From JBLIRR01 sp049472395 (GTDB lineage Bacteria; SZUA-182; DTGQ01; JBLIRR01): a stretch of 64,000 nt of DNA. The first letter of the stretch is position 1. Each line of letters opens with the position of its first letter. The stretch is from the NCBI GenBank assembly GCA_049472395.1, contig JBLIRR010000017.1, positions 53,248 to 117,247 on the forward strand. Direction: 5' to 3'. The translations under genes and the position numbers were made by a program. The notes beneath the pieces were generated by a model that did no database searches, was not told the DNA's origin, and worked only from the letters and a program-made list of their open reading frames with translations. Shown in pieces: positions 1-8,177 of the stretch.

Positions 1-504
1 GCCGAGCACGAGCACACTTTGGCCAGGCTTTAAGCGAGCGACTTTCTGACCATGAATAACACAGGCCAATGGCTCGATAAATGTACCCTCCTCGAAGGAA
101 ATCTCATCAGGCAATAAGAACACTCCCCGGTCCACATTAAGGGCCGGCACTCGCACGTATTCCGCAAAGCCCCCGGGATAATAATTTGTTGTATGAAGGG
201 TCTCACACGCTGTATAATGACCACGCAGACAATAGTTGCATGTATTACACGGAATGTGATGAAATACAAAGACGCGCTCGCCAACACTGTATTTTTTCAC
301 ATTCTCTCCCACCTCTACAACTTCGCCTGCTATTTCATGTCCTAACACAAGCGGCGCTTTCTTTATCCGATACCATTCCATGACATCGCTTCCACAGATG
401 CCGCTCGCTACTACCTTTATTAAAAGCTCATCAGCATTAATCTGTGGGGTCGGAAGCTTTTCAAGCCGCACATCATTATTGCTATAGTACATTGCAACGC
501 GCAT
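1..504 (-). CDS. Zinc-dependent alcohol/polyol dehydrogenase, N-terminal part (cut by window edge)
   Basis: The frame is open from an ATG at 504 to the window edge and gives 168 residues of a medium-chain dehydrogenase. GICGSD carries the catalytic-zinc Cys and LGHEIAGEV the catalytic His and Glu. The four-Cys structural zinc lobe is visible as CNTCNYC followed by a fourth Cys seven residues later. The visible part ends in VLVLG, where the Rossmann domain begins, so the NAD(P)-binding half is outside the window. Members oxidise alcohols or polyols such as sorbitol, threonine or butanediol; the substrate cannot be read from this half. It lies 11 bp downstream of the LsrF-like gene on the same strand, so the two are probably co-transcribed and may serve one sugar or polyol pathway. 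The family call is secure, the substrate unknown. Confidence 0.9.
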   Translation of the reverse strand, partial: MRVAMYYSNNDVRLEKLPTPQINADELLIKVVASGICGSDVMEWYRIKKAPLVLGHEIAGEVVEVGENVKKYSVGERVFVFHHIPCNTCNYCLRGHYTACETLHTTNYYPGGFAEYVRVPALNVDRGVFLLPDEISFEEGTFIEPLACVIHGQKVARLKPGQSVLVLG

Positions 505-515
505 ACTGTATATAC

Positions 516-1310
516 TTACTTTTTATTTTTAACCTCATTAAATAATTCATGAGCTTCTTGAACAGTAGCATTTTTATGGATCATTGCATGTAACGCGTGC
601 GCCATTGCAACGGGATGTTCATTTTGCCACACATTTCTCCCAAGATTAATTCCAATAGCACCTTTTTCTAAACCATCATGGACAAATTCCAATACTTCGA
701 GCCCTGTATCACATTTGGGCCCCCCCGCCATAATAACGGGAACAGGGCACCCATTGACAATCTTTTCAAAGTTCTCTTCACACCAGTATGTTTTTACGAC
801 CTTTGCTCCCAACTCAGCGGCAATACGGCAACTCAAGGCAAGGTATCGTGCGTCTCGTTTTGAAAGTTCTTTGCCAACAGCAGTCACAGCCATAACAGGT
901 ATTCCATAATTTTCGCATTCATTGACAATTTCAGTGAGATTTGCGAGGGATTCATGCTCATATTGACTGCCTACAAAAATAGACACTCCGACGGCAGAAA
1001 CATTAAGACGGATTATTTCCTCTATAGAGGTCGTAACAGCTTCGTTGGCCAGATCTTCCCCAACCATGCTTGTGCATCCGGAAACTCTAAGAATGATTGG
1101 CTTACTATTCGTCGGATCTATACAAGAACGCAGCACTCCCCGCGTCACAAAAAGAGCGTCATAATATGGAAAAAGTGGTTTAATGGTCTCCCCTGGCTTT
1201 TCAAGACACCTCGTTGGCCCCTGAAAATACCCATGATCAATAGGCATAAAAAAACAACGCCCATCTGATGGAATAAGCTTGCTCATACGATTTTTCATTC
1301 CCCAGTCCAT
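516..1310 (-). CDS. LsrF-like class I aldolase/thiolase (DhnA family)
   Basis: A 264-residue TIM-barrel enzyme of the DeoC/LacD/DhnA class I aldolase family. It resembles LsrF, the 3-hydroxy-5-phosphonooxypentane-2,4-dione thiolase of AI-2 breakdown, from its first residues onward: LDWGM-type start, IDHGYFQGPT, TRGVLRS, and GAKVVKTY with the likely Schiff-base Lys. It begins where the conserved core of LsrF begins, so it lacks that protein's roughly 30-residue leader. AAGGAGG lies 8 nt before the ATG, which fixes the start. The next gene downstream is a zinc dehydrogenase. No lsrK, lsrR or AI-2 transporter is visible, so a role in AI-2 metabolism is not established; sugar-phosphate or aromatic-precursor aldolase activity is equally possible. 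Confidence 0.85.
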   Translation of the reverse strand: MDWGMKNRMSKLIPSDGRCFFMPIDHGYFQGPTRCLEKPGETIKPLFPYYDALFVTRGVLRSCIDPTNSKPIILRVSGCTSMVGEDLANEAVTTSIEEIIRLNVSAVGVSIFVGSQYEHESLANLTEIVNECENYGIPVMAVTAVGKELSKRDARYLALSCRIAAELGAKVVKTYWCEENFEKIVNGCPVPVIMAGGPKCDTGLEVLEFVHDGLEKGAIGINLGRNVWQNEHPVAMAHALHAMIHKNATVQEAHELFNEVKNKK

Positions 1311-1503
1311 TCTTCAGATCCTCCTTTTAACAATCAATCTTTTGCTCTAAGGCTTGATAATAAGATATCATTCAAAAAGTTTTACTCATATGTAAAATTT
1401 TCAACGTATAATGTACAATTAATGCAGATTATAAAGTCTTTTGAAAGGAAATGCAATACCGTATGTTTTACATACAACCTGTGAAAAGGATGAAATTTTA
1501 GGC

Positions 1504-2514
1504 TTAATTTTCAAGAAAATCACACAATAATTTCATCTGCTCAGGTTCTCTCAGTTTGGCAATTGCCCTGTGTTGAATCTGTCTGATCCTCTCTCGTGAT
1601 AAATTGAAATATTCTCCAACTTCCTCTAAGGTCTTTTCTCCAGAATCCCCGAAACCATACCTCATCTCAACAACATTTTGTTCAAGTTCACTCAAGGAAC
1701 AAAATATTTTTTGAATCCGCTCTGTTAAATTGTCATTAATTGCTTTTTCTAAAGGGGAGACAGCTTGTCTATCCTCAAGACAGTTAATAATACTTAAGTT
1801 AGTAGATTCTGCTATTGGTTCCTCAATAGAAATAGTATTCTTAAGAACATCAAACAAATCCCGCACTTTGTTCTTAGACATTTTCATACATTGTGCAAGC
1901 TCTTCGATCTCCGGTTCTCTTTGATATTCTTGTATGAGTTGTTGATGCTTCTTATTTAATAAATTTATTGCCTCTAAAGTATGTAAGGGTATCCTAATAG
2001 TCCGGGTTTTATCGGCTAACGCCCTCGTAATTCCTTGTCTAATCCACCATATAGCATACGTACTAAATTTGCACCCATAGTTCAAATCAAATTTCTCAAC
2101 AGCTTTCATTAATCCAAGGTTTCCTTCCTGTATCAAATCTAAAAATGAAAGCCCACAATTCATATATTTCTTGGCAATATTTACAACAAGACGCAAATTA
2201 GCCCTTGCCATTTCACATTTGGCTTCATGATCCCCCTTTGCTACACGTTTGGCACATTCTTTCTCTTTTTCCTTAGAAAGAAGCGGCACCTGTGCTATTT
2301 CTCGTAAATATATTTTTAAATCATAGTCATCCTCAGTAAATATATCATCGCCCTCCCCCTCTAGTTCATTTATTTCCTGAAAAATAGATTCCCCTGATGT
2401 ACTCTTATTATTATTCTCTCCTTTTATGATAATATTTGATGTTATATTCTTATGGCACTCTTGTTCATTATAATCACTATCTATAGTATTATTAATATAT
2501 AACATACCTCGCAC
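1504..2514 (-). CDS. RNA polymerase sigma factor, RpoD/SigA-like (sigma-70 group 1 or 2)
   Basis: A 336-residue sigma-70 protein that directs core RNA polymerase to promoters. Region 1.2 starts near residue 62 (DLKIYLREIAQVPLLS). Region 2 has RLVVNIAKKY, DLIQEGNLGLMKAVEKFD and the -10 recognition helix FSTYAIWWIRQ. Region 3 follows, and region 4.2 has TLEEVGEYFNLSRERIRQI near the C terminus. There is no region 1.1 and no non-conserved insert; instead about 60 acidic, Asn-rich residues lead in, so it could be the primary factor of a small-sigma lineage or an alternative group 2 factor. The annotated start is GTG at 2514; an in-frame ATG at 2505 is the alternative, and one GGAAGGAG upstream could serve either. 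A 15-bp palindrome at 1461-1475 lies just past the stop. Confidence 0.93.
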   Translation of the reverse strand: MRGMLYINNTIDSDYNEQECHKNITSNIIIKGENNNKSTSGESIFQEINELEGEGDDIFTEDDYDLKIYLREIAQVPLLSKEKEKECAKRVAKGDHEAKCEMARANLRLVVNIAKKYMNCGLSFLDLIQEGNLGLMKAVEKFDLNYGCKFSTYAIWWIRQGITRALADKTRTIRIPLHTLEAINLLNKKHQQLIQEYQREPEIEELAQCMKMSKNKVRDLFDVLKNTISIEEPIAESTNLSIINCLEDRQAVSPLEKAINDNLTERIQKIFCSLSELEQNVVEMRYGFGDSGEKTLEEVGEYFNLSRERIRQIQHRAIAKLREPEQMKLLCDFLEN

Positions 2515-2676
2515 ATCGCTCCTTCCCCCCCCCGTGAACTTTATTCTTTTCTTGAGAAATAGGCTTAATTAAAAATAAGTGACAAAGTAAAGAAAGAAAT
2601 CTTTCATATAAATCGGCAATAAAAATTATTTTTTGATAAAAAAAGTAACTACATACCGCGAGGCACTATTTAAGGG

Positions 2677-2721
2677 AGCCATACAAAACACATAAATTTT
2701 TTCTACATGTTTTGTATGGCT
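2677..2721. repeat. Perfect 14-bp inverted repeat upstream of the sigma factor gene
   Basis: The arms AGCCATACAAAACA (2677-2690) and TGTTTTGTATGGCT (2708-2721) are exact complements around a 17-nt AT-rich loop. The element lies about 160 bp before the sigma start and 75 bp beyond the stop of the small membrane protein gene. Neither strand has a T run after the stem, so it is not a classical terminator. A protein-binding site or an mRNA leader structure is possible. Confidence 0.6.
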
Positions 2722-2795
2722 AAACGAAAAGAGTATACCATGTGGTATATATATTATAATTTCAGAATAATAATGTCAAGATAAAAGAGCGATTC

Positions 2796-3128
2796 TCAAT
2801 AATATGTTCTTGTGCGCTCTTCAAATTGTTTTCTGACCTGCTTCTCAATAACAAGATGAAAAATAATATATAAGGAACTTAATACGATAAATACCCACCC
2901 GACATTATCTAATATCTGTCTCGAAACACTAAATTTGAAAATCTTATCCAATATAAGTAATTTATCATTTAAAATACAAGAAAAAAAATAATTAAGGATT
3001 ACAAATATTATTAAATTAATATTTATCAGTTTATTTCTTTGATATCTGTCTTCATCCCTTTTGGATGGTTTCACTCTCTTCATGGATTCTATTTTATTTA
3101 GAGATTCTGTGATTGCATTTGAATTCAC
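2796..3128 (-). CDS. Small hypothetical membrane protein (two predicted TM helices)
   Basis: A 110-residue protein of no recognised family. The first 35 residues are charged and the last 15 are basic and acidic. Between them are two hydrophobic stretches, about residues 35-53 (NLIIFVILNYFFSC) and 75-92 (VGWVFIVLSSLYIIFHLV), fitting a two-helix inner-membrane protein with both tails on one side. The start used is a GTG with a weak GGGAG upstream; a later ATG (MKRVKPSK, residue 16) is possible. It is on the same strand as the sigma factor, separated by the 14-bp inverted repeat. Coding status rests on the membrane-protein pattern only. Confidence 0.5.
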   Translation of the reverse strand: MNSNAITESLNKIESMKRVKPSKRDEDRYQRNKLININLIIFVILNYFFSCILNDKLLILDKIFKFSVSRQILDNVGWVFIVLSSLYIIFHLVIEKQVRKQFEERTRTYY

Positions 3129-3325
3129 TGTCTCACTCCCTCACTTAATTGATTATTGTATTCTCTTTATGCATTCTCTGGAACTTATTATCGGCATACC
3201 TTCAGAAATAATTCACTACCAAAGGCAAGGCCCAATGAAAGATTTCTTCTCTCTTACTTGTCACTTAGTTGTGAATATAGAAAATAACATAATTAAAATT
3301 ATATGAACAGAATGAGAAAATATAA

Positions 3326-3499
3326 CTAATAATGAGGAAAGACAAATGTATACGGAAAGTAATGAAATAGTGCCATGGAACCTGCATATCCTGCTGTCAT
3401 AAAAGATGATATGGCTATTGGCGGATTAATCCCCTGTATGAGTTTATGAATACCCTCATGCTCCTGGGTATATTTTAATTCCTTTCTCCTCCTTCTCAT
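3326..3499 (-). CDS. Possible small protein, 57 residues (weak)
   Basis: An uninterrupted frame from ATG at 3499 to TAG at 3326 encodes a basic N terminus (MRRRRKELKY) followed by a Gly/Ala/aromatic-rich C terminus containing FMTAGYAGSMALFHYF. No ribosome binding site precedes the ATG, which sits at the edge of a hairpin (3499-3547), so either the true start is an unusual codon after the internal AGGAGG or this is a gene remnant. No family was recognised. It is the only sign of coding in the 445-bp gap between the two flanking minus-strand genes; the rest of that gap shows nothing definable. Confidence 0.25.
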   Translation of the reverse strand: MRRRRKELKYTQEHEGIHKLIQGINPPIAISSFMTAGYAGSMALFHYFPYTFVFPHY

Positions 3500-3547
3500 G
3501 CCAGGCAGCTTTTCAGAAAGAAAAAATTTTGGAAAGCTCGCCTGGCA
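3499..3547 (-). terminator. Hairpin downstream of the GSU3473-like gene
   Basis: TGCCAGGC plus AGCTTTTC (3499-3514) pairs with GGAAAGCT plus GCCTGGCA (3531-3547) with one bulged base. It lies 27 nt past the stop of the gene at 3574-3828. The T run is in the loop rather than after the stem, so termination is plausible but not typical. Confidence 0.35.
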
Positions 3548-3573
3548 GTATAATTATCGGTAACCTGCGATTA

Positions 3574-3828
3574 TTATATGCGGCGTTGAATAGATCCTAA
3601 CAAGGCAAAATAGAGATAGACTTCTTCATAGGGCCACAGGTTTTCTTTATGCCGTCTTTCAGCTCCGTCATAATACCCCCCCATACCGCGGATACTGTCC
3701 CTTCCTATATAAACCCACCCTGTTCTTCTATAAAAAGCCTGTATATAATTGTGCTCAATAAGCTTTTTAAGAAGCCATGGTTTTACCATATCATAGGTAT
3801 TATCATAATATAATACTCTAATAAGCAT
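3574..3828 (-). CDS. GSU3473-like small conserved protein
   Basis: An 84-residue soluble protein. Its start, with YDMVKPWLLKKLIE, followed by FYRRTGWVYIGRD, RGMGG and an ERR motif, matches my memory of the small GSU3473 family found in Geobacter and related anaerobes. These proteins have no known biochemical function. The C-terminal 20 residues (LWPYEEVYLYFALLG) go beyond the family core as I recall it. The ribosome binding site is weak (GGATG). The gene stands alone on the minus strand, divergent from the kinase gene at 4128. The family call is from memory of the motif order. Confidence 0.6.
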   Translation of the reverse strand: MLIRVLYYDNTYDMVKPWLLKKLIEHNYIQAFYRRTGWVYIGRDSIRGMGGYYDGAERRHKENLWPYEEVYLYFALLGSIQRRI

Positions 3829-4127
3829 CTTTCACATCCTTATTATTCATAAGCACTTTTAATTTTGATATTCTTTCTCTTCTTTTTTATATTATACATA
3901 TAAAAAGTCATATTATTCAATATTGAAATATAAATTTTAGAAATTTTAAGACCGCTTAATCGAAAGCACAGCAGCTTATATGCGGCAAGTCAATGTCGAA
4001 TAACCTTTGAATAGAGTATATAAGCCATCATTATAATTGAGTTAAGAGCCGAATTTTTAAGGTTTATTAACCGAATTGATAATAGGATTATAATAACTAG
4101 AGATTCAAAGGGGATTACTATTACACT
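3829..4127. other. Divergent intergenic region between GSU3473-like gene and kinase operon
   Basis: This is 299 bp of AT-rich DNA with no open frame worth reporting. It must hold the promoters of both divergent genes. TATAAT at 4089-4094 lies 34 bp before the kinase ATG, but I see no convincing -35 box at standard spacing. Confidence 0.5.
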
Positions 4128-5939
4128 ATGAAAGCATTTCGACCGGTACGATTTGGGAAATATCTGCTTCTTGATAAAATTGCTGCAGGAGGCATGGCCG
4201 AATTATACCGTGCTAAAATAATGGGGGATGAGGGATTTGAGAAACTTATCGCCATTAAAAAAATACTCCCCCATCTCACTGTTGAGGAGAGTTTGATAAG
4301 TTCATTTATTCATGAAGCCAAATTAGCAGCTCTTCTCCATCATCAAAATATCGTCCAAATTTATGATTTTGGAAATATAGAAGGCTTTTATTTTATTTCC
4401 ATGGAATATCTGTTTGGCAAAGACCTGCGAACAGTTATAAAAAAGTCAGAACAAAAAGGAGAGTTACTGAGCTTAGAAAACGCGCTCTATATTGCATCGA
4501 GACTATGCTCAGGGCTTTTTTATGCCCATACCCTGAAGGATTTTCATGGTAATCCCCTTAATATCATCCATAGGGATATTGGCCCCCATAATATCTTTAT
4601 AACATATAATGGACAGGTAAAAATAATCGATTTTGGCATTGCCAAAACAGCTATTCAGGATACCCACACACAAACCGGTTCCATTAAAGGAAAGATTGGT
4701 TATATGTCCCCTGAACAAGCGTTGGGGGAAACTATTGATAATCGCTCTGATATTTATTCACTTGGCATTGTTCTCTATGAAATGGTAACACATAAAGGAA
4801 TGTTTGAGGGCAAAAACATATTTCAAGCATACGCAAAAGCACGCGAAGGAAATTTCAATCCACCAGAGGAAGTCAAAAGGGATTTACCACCCCTATTGTA
4901 CGATATTTTACGTAAAGCCCTCGCTTCACAGCCTATACATCGATATCAATCGGCTGATGAAATGCTTACTGATTTAGATCGGTGTATCACAGAACTGTCT
5001 TTGATGCAAAGCGATCGATGTCTTTCTAACTATATGAAATCTCTTTTTGAAGATGAATCTGGTGTAGAAGAAACAGCGCTTCGGGAAGAAGCGTTAATTC
5101 ATGATGAAGAGGAAAAGAAAGATGAAGATAAGTCAACTCTCATTCTCTCGAAAAAAGAGACACTTGGGGGGAAAAACTGGCAAAGTCGGATATATGTCAT
5201 ACTCCTGACGATCCTCATCGCTATAGGAGTGACCGTGAGTATTATTTTTATAAAAAATAGGCTTTTGAAGTTAAACAGACAAAATCCCGTGCTCGCTCTC
5301 AAGCATCTTATGTCAAATAAAGATACAAATATGCCCGTTATCCCCCCGGAGAATAAAAATACTCCATTCAAAAAAATTGAGGAACTTATTAAATCAAAGC
5401 AATTTGAGAACGCCATCGCACTGGTTGAAAAGGCACTCATAGCTAAAGACCTGACAATTGAAGAAATTCGCATCCCCTATGCACTCGCATTACAAGGTCA
5501 CGCCAATACACTCATAAATAATGATAAAGAAAAAGCACAGAGCCTTTTGCATAAATCCATAAATCTGGACCCAAACAATATACAAGTGCACTATCTTTTG
5601 GGCAAACTGTATATGAACCAGAAAAATAATAGGGGGGCCATTGATTCATATGAAAAGGCCATCGCGCTCGATCCTCTCAATCCCAATATACCCAAGGCTT
5701 TCTTTAATCTCGGATATCTTTATGCCCAAAACCACGATTTCATTAAATCAGAAAAAATGTATGAACAGGTCATTGCCTTATCTCCCCCTTTTGTCGATGA
5801 GGCTTTTTTTAACCTCGCTTATATATTGGCAAAACGCGGGAAGACAGAACAAAGCATTGACTACCTAAATAAAGCACTCAGTGTAAATCCCAAGAATGAT
5901 AAGGCTAAAAAACTCTTACAAAGGTTACATAAAAAATGA
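4128..5939 (+). CDS. Transmembrane Ser/Thr protein kinase with C-terminal TPR repeats
   Basis: A 603-residue Hanks-type kinase. The kinase domain covers about residues 8-285: glycine loop IAAGGMAELYRA, catalytic Lys44 in IAIKK, HRD at 148-150 in HRDIGPHN, DFG at 168-170 and GYMSPEQA. HRDIGPHN lacks the usual Lys after HRD; the HRDxxPxN form is known from myxobacterial-type kinases and is considered active. An acidic linker contains DKSTLIL (near residue 336), one TM helix lies at about 354-375, and three to four TPR units fill 410-603. The kinase is therefore cytoplasmic and the TPRs probably periplasmic. The stop overlaps the start of the next gene (ATGA), so this is the first gene of the 4128-11211 operon. 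Confidence 0.92.
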   Translation: MKAFRPVRFGKYLLLDKIAAGGMAELYRAKIMGDEGFEKLIAIKKILPHLTVEESLISSFIHEAKLAALLHHQNIVQIYDFGNIEGFYFISMEYLFGKDLRTVIKKSEQKGELLSLENALYIASRLCSGLFYAHTLKDFHGNPLNIIHRDIGPHNIFITYNGQVKIIDFGIAKTAIQDTHTQTGSIKGKIGYMSPEQALGETIDNRSDIYSLGIVLYEMVTHKGMFEGKNIFQAYAKAREGNFNPPEEVKRDLPPLLYDILRKALASQPIHRYQSADEMLTDLDRCITELSLMQSDRCLSNYMKSLFEDESGVEETALREEALIHDEEEKKDEDKSTLILSKKETLGGKNWQSRIYVILLTILIAIGVTVSIIFIKNRLLKLNRQNPVLALKHLMSNKDTNMPVIPPENKNTPFKKIEELIKSKQFENAIALVEKALIAKDLTIEEIRIPYALALQGHANTLINNDKEKAQSLLHKSINLDPNNIQVHYLLGKLYMNQKNNRGAIDSYEKAIALDPLNPNIPKAFFNLGYLYAQNHDFIKSEKMYEQVIALSPPFVDEAFFNLAYILAKRGKTEQSIDYLNKALSVNPKNDKAKKLLQRLHKK

Positions 5940-6442
5940 CACTTTCTATGACTATAAAAAAAATGAGTACATTAGGTATATTCTCAGTTTTTTTAATATT
6001 TAATGCATCCTATGGCTGTAAGATGCTCCCTTCAAAAAATAATCAATGGCAACCGGTAAAGCCCCGAGAAACCTCCTTTGTGCATATAGTGCAATGGCCT
6101 GAAGAAACCCTTCCGATTATTGCTCAGTGGTATACTGGAAATAGGCAAAACTGGTGTGTGCTTGCTGATGCTAATCCCATTATAGATCCTGATCATTTAT
6201 TGATTGGAAATAACATATATATTCCAAAAGATTTACTAAAAAACCGCAAACCACTTGCGAAAAAATATGTCATAAAATATAGGCATACATTAACCATACA
6301 GAAAAAAGATAAATCAAAACCGATATTGAAATCCAAGCCGAAACATAAGCGCACACCAAATCCAAAAAATAATAAACCAGTAGTCGAACCTCCACCAAAG
6401 ACAATTATTGAAGATGAATTTGAATTGTTTGGCCCCAAATAG
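5936..6442 (+). CDS. Putative lipoprotein with LysM-like domain
   Basis: 168 residues. A basic N terminus and hydrophobic core end in ASYGC, a plausible lipobox with Cys at residue 28. Residues 48-105 resemble a LysM-type carbohydrate-binding fold: a VHIVQWPEETLPIIAQWYTG start, then an NW...L.ADANP centre and a NNIYIPKDLL end. LysM domains bind peptidoglycan or chitin-like glycans. The C-terminal third is Lys/Pro-rich and ends in an acidic tail. Translation is coupled to the upstream kinase by a 4-nt overlap. The arrangement suggests an envelope-anchored partner of the kinase, perhaps linking wall state to signalling, but this is inference. Confidence 0.65.
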   Translation: MTLSMTIKKMSTLGIFSVFLIFNASYGCKMLPSKNNQWQPVKPRETSFVHIVQWPEETLPIIAQWYTGNRQNWCVLADANPIIDPDHLLIGNNIYIPKDLLKNRKPLAKKYVIKYRHTLTIQKKDKSKPILKSKPKHKRTPNPKNNKPVVEPPPKTIIEDEFELFGPK

Positions 6443-6451
6443 GAGAAACGC

Positions 6452-8164
6452 ATGATGAAAAATTTTTATAAGTATCTTCTGCTTTTTTTTATTCTCTGTG
6501 TCATTTCACAATTTCTTTCTCCTGACTATTCTCTTGGGAAAGCAGATCAATCCCTATTGACCCTAAAGGACGTAAAGCACATTCTTGCAACAAGCCGAAA
6601 TTTTAAGAATAAAAATCTTAGCAAATTAAACCTTGCTGGCGTGGATTTGTCTAATGCAATCATGGATCATACAAATTTAAGCAAAGCAAATTTACATGGT
6701 GCAAACTTAAGCAATACAGTCTTACTGTATGGAGATTTAAATAATGCTCTTTTAAAGGAGGCTAACCTGAACGGCTGTCACATGGAATATACCATTCTCA
6801 AGAATGCTGACATGAGCAATGCAAAGTTAAACCAAGCCGTCATATATTATGGAGATTTTTCACATGCGAATATGAGGGGCGCCCATCTTAAAGGTGCATT
6901 TATAAAAGAAGCCATCTTAAGCTCTACGAACCTTAATAAAGCGGATCTGAGCATCTCATACATAGAGGCCAATCTCAGCAGTGCAAATTTAAAGGATGCT
7001 GATCTACATGGGGCAAACTTGATTGACATCAGTTTTAATAACAGTGATATGTGCGCAATAAATTTAAGCGGAGCAAAATTAGTACGCGTCAACATGAATG
7101 GGAGCATACATGAACATGCCAAATTAAGCGATACAAATTTGAGTTATACTATCATACATTCGGGTGGGATGGCCAATGCTGATTTACATGGATCATACTG
7201 TAAAGGGGCCAGCATAAAAGATACTGATTTGAGCGCTGCAAACCTGAGCAATACGAATCTTGAGAATGTTGTACTGTTGAGGTCCGATTTGAGCAAGGTA
7301 GATTTGAGGTATGCCAATTTTAGCCATGCGTATCTTGATGAAATCACCATGAAAGGGGCTAATTTAAGCAGAATTGATTTACATTATACTACCATAAGTA
7401 ACTCTAACCTGAATGAAGTAATTCTGAACAATGCGGACCTGCGAGGAGCATATTTAAATGGCGCCAATCTGAAAGAGGCTGATTTCACCAATGCCAACCT
7501 ATGCGGGGCTTCCTTACAATACTCCAATTTATCTTACGCCACTTTTCAAGGAGTACAGATCGAAAATGCAGCTTTAGACAATGCTATTTTGATTGGTGTA
7601 AATCTGAAAGGGCTCAACCTGGCTGGCTTCAATCTGTGCAGCGTGAATCTGAAGAATGCTGATCTTAAAGGCGCTAATCTTAACGGAGCAATCCTAAAAA
7701 ATGCCGATTTAAGCAATGCCGATTTAACTGGTGCATATTTAAATAATGCCGATTTAACGGATGCTACCTTAATTGATGCAATCATGAGTGATGCCGATCT
7801 TGTAAATGCCAATCTAAGTGGGGCTGACTTGAAGAATGCTACTATGATTGGTGTGGATCTTAATAAAGCCACACTTCACAATGCAAAATTATATAAAGTG
7901 AATCTCAAAAAAGCGAGTCTAAAAAATGCCCTTATGCATGGGGCGAATCTCTATAGCGCTAACTTGTTGGATGCTAAGCTGAACAGTACTGATCTGACAA
8001 ATACTAATTTAAAAAATGCGGACCTGCGGCTGGCCGATCTTGATGGTGCCAATCTCAAAGGCGCTGATCTCAAAGGCGCTGATTTTACAGGAGGGCACAT
8101 CACCCTTATAAAGAATATTCAATATGCAATAAATAGTAAGAAGGCCAAGGGATTAAAACAATGA
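6452..8164 (+). CDS. Exported pentapeptide-repeat protein
   Basis: 570 residues. A hydrophobic N terminus (LLLFFILCVISQFL) looks like a signal sequence, followed by a short linker with LTLKDVKHIL. From about residue 52 nearly to the C terminus are unbroken A(D/N)LXX pentapeptides, close to one hundred units, which predict a right-handed quadrilateral beta-helix about 25 coils long. Leu, Ala, Asn and Asp occupy the expected positions. Such helices act as DNA mimics in gyrase protectors or as rigid scaffolds; export makes a scaffold or surface role likelier. GGAGAAACGC precedes the ATG. It lies between the LysM-like lipoprotein and the CHASE2 kinase. Repetition creates long false open frames on the other strand. 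Confidence 0.9.
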   Translation: MMKNFYKYLLLFFILCVISQFLSPDYSLGKADQSLLTLKDVKHILATSRNFKNKNLSKLNLAGVDLSNAIMDHTNLSKANLHGANLSNTVLLYGDLNNALLKEANLNGCHMEYTILKNADMSNAKLNQAVIYYGDFSHANMRGAHLKGAFIKEAILSSTNLNKADLSISYIEANLSSANLKDADLHGANLIDISFNNSDMCAINLSGAKLVRVNMNGSIHEHAKLSDTNLSYTIIHSGGMANADLHGSYCKGASIKDTDLSAANLSNTNLENVVLLRSDLSKVDLRYANFSHAYLDEITMKGANLSRIDLHYTTISNSNLNEVILNNADLRGAYLNGANLKEADFTNANLCGASLQYSNLSYATFQGVQIENAALDNAILIGVNLKGLNLAGFNLCSVNLKNADLKGANLNGAILKNADLSNADLTGAYLNNADLTDATLIDAIMSDADLVNANLSGADLKNATMIGVDLNKATLHNAKLYKVNLKKASLKNALMHGANLYSANLLDAKLNSTDLTNTNLKNADLRLADLDGANLKGADLKGADFTGGHITLIKNIQYAINSKKAKGLKQ

Positions 8165-8177
8165 ACGAGTTGTCGCA

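Noticed and set aside
2677..2721. Rho-independent terminator for the small membrane protein gene
   Set aside because: The stem is perfect but there is no T run after it on either strand.
7546..7872. Long open frames opposite the pentapeptide gene (also 6847-7122)
   Set aside because: They follow the repeat structure of the real gene in the other direction.
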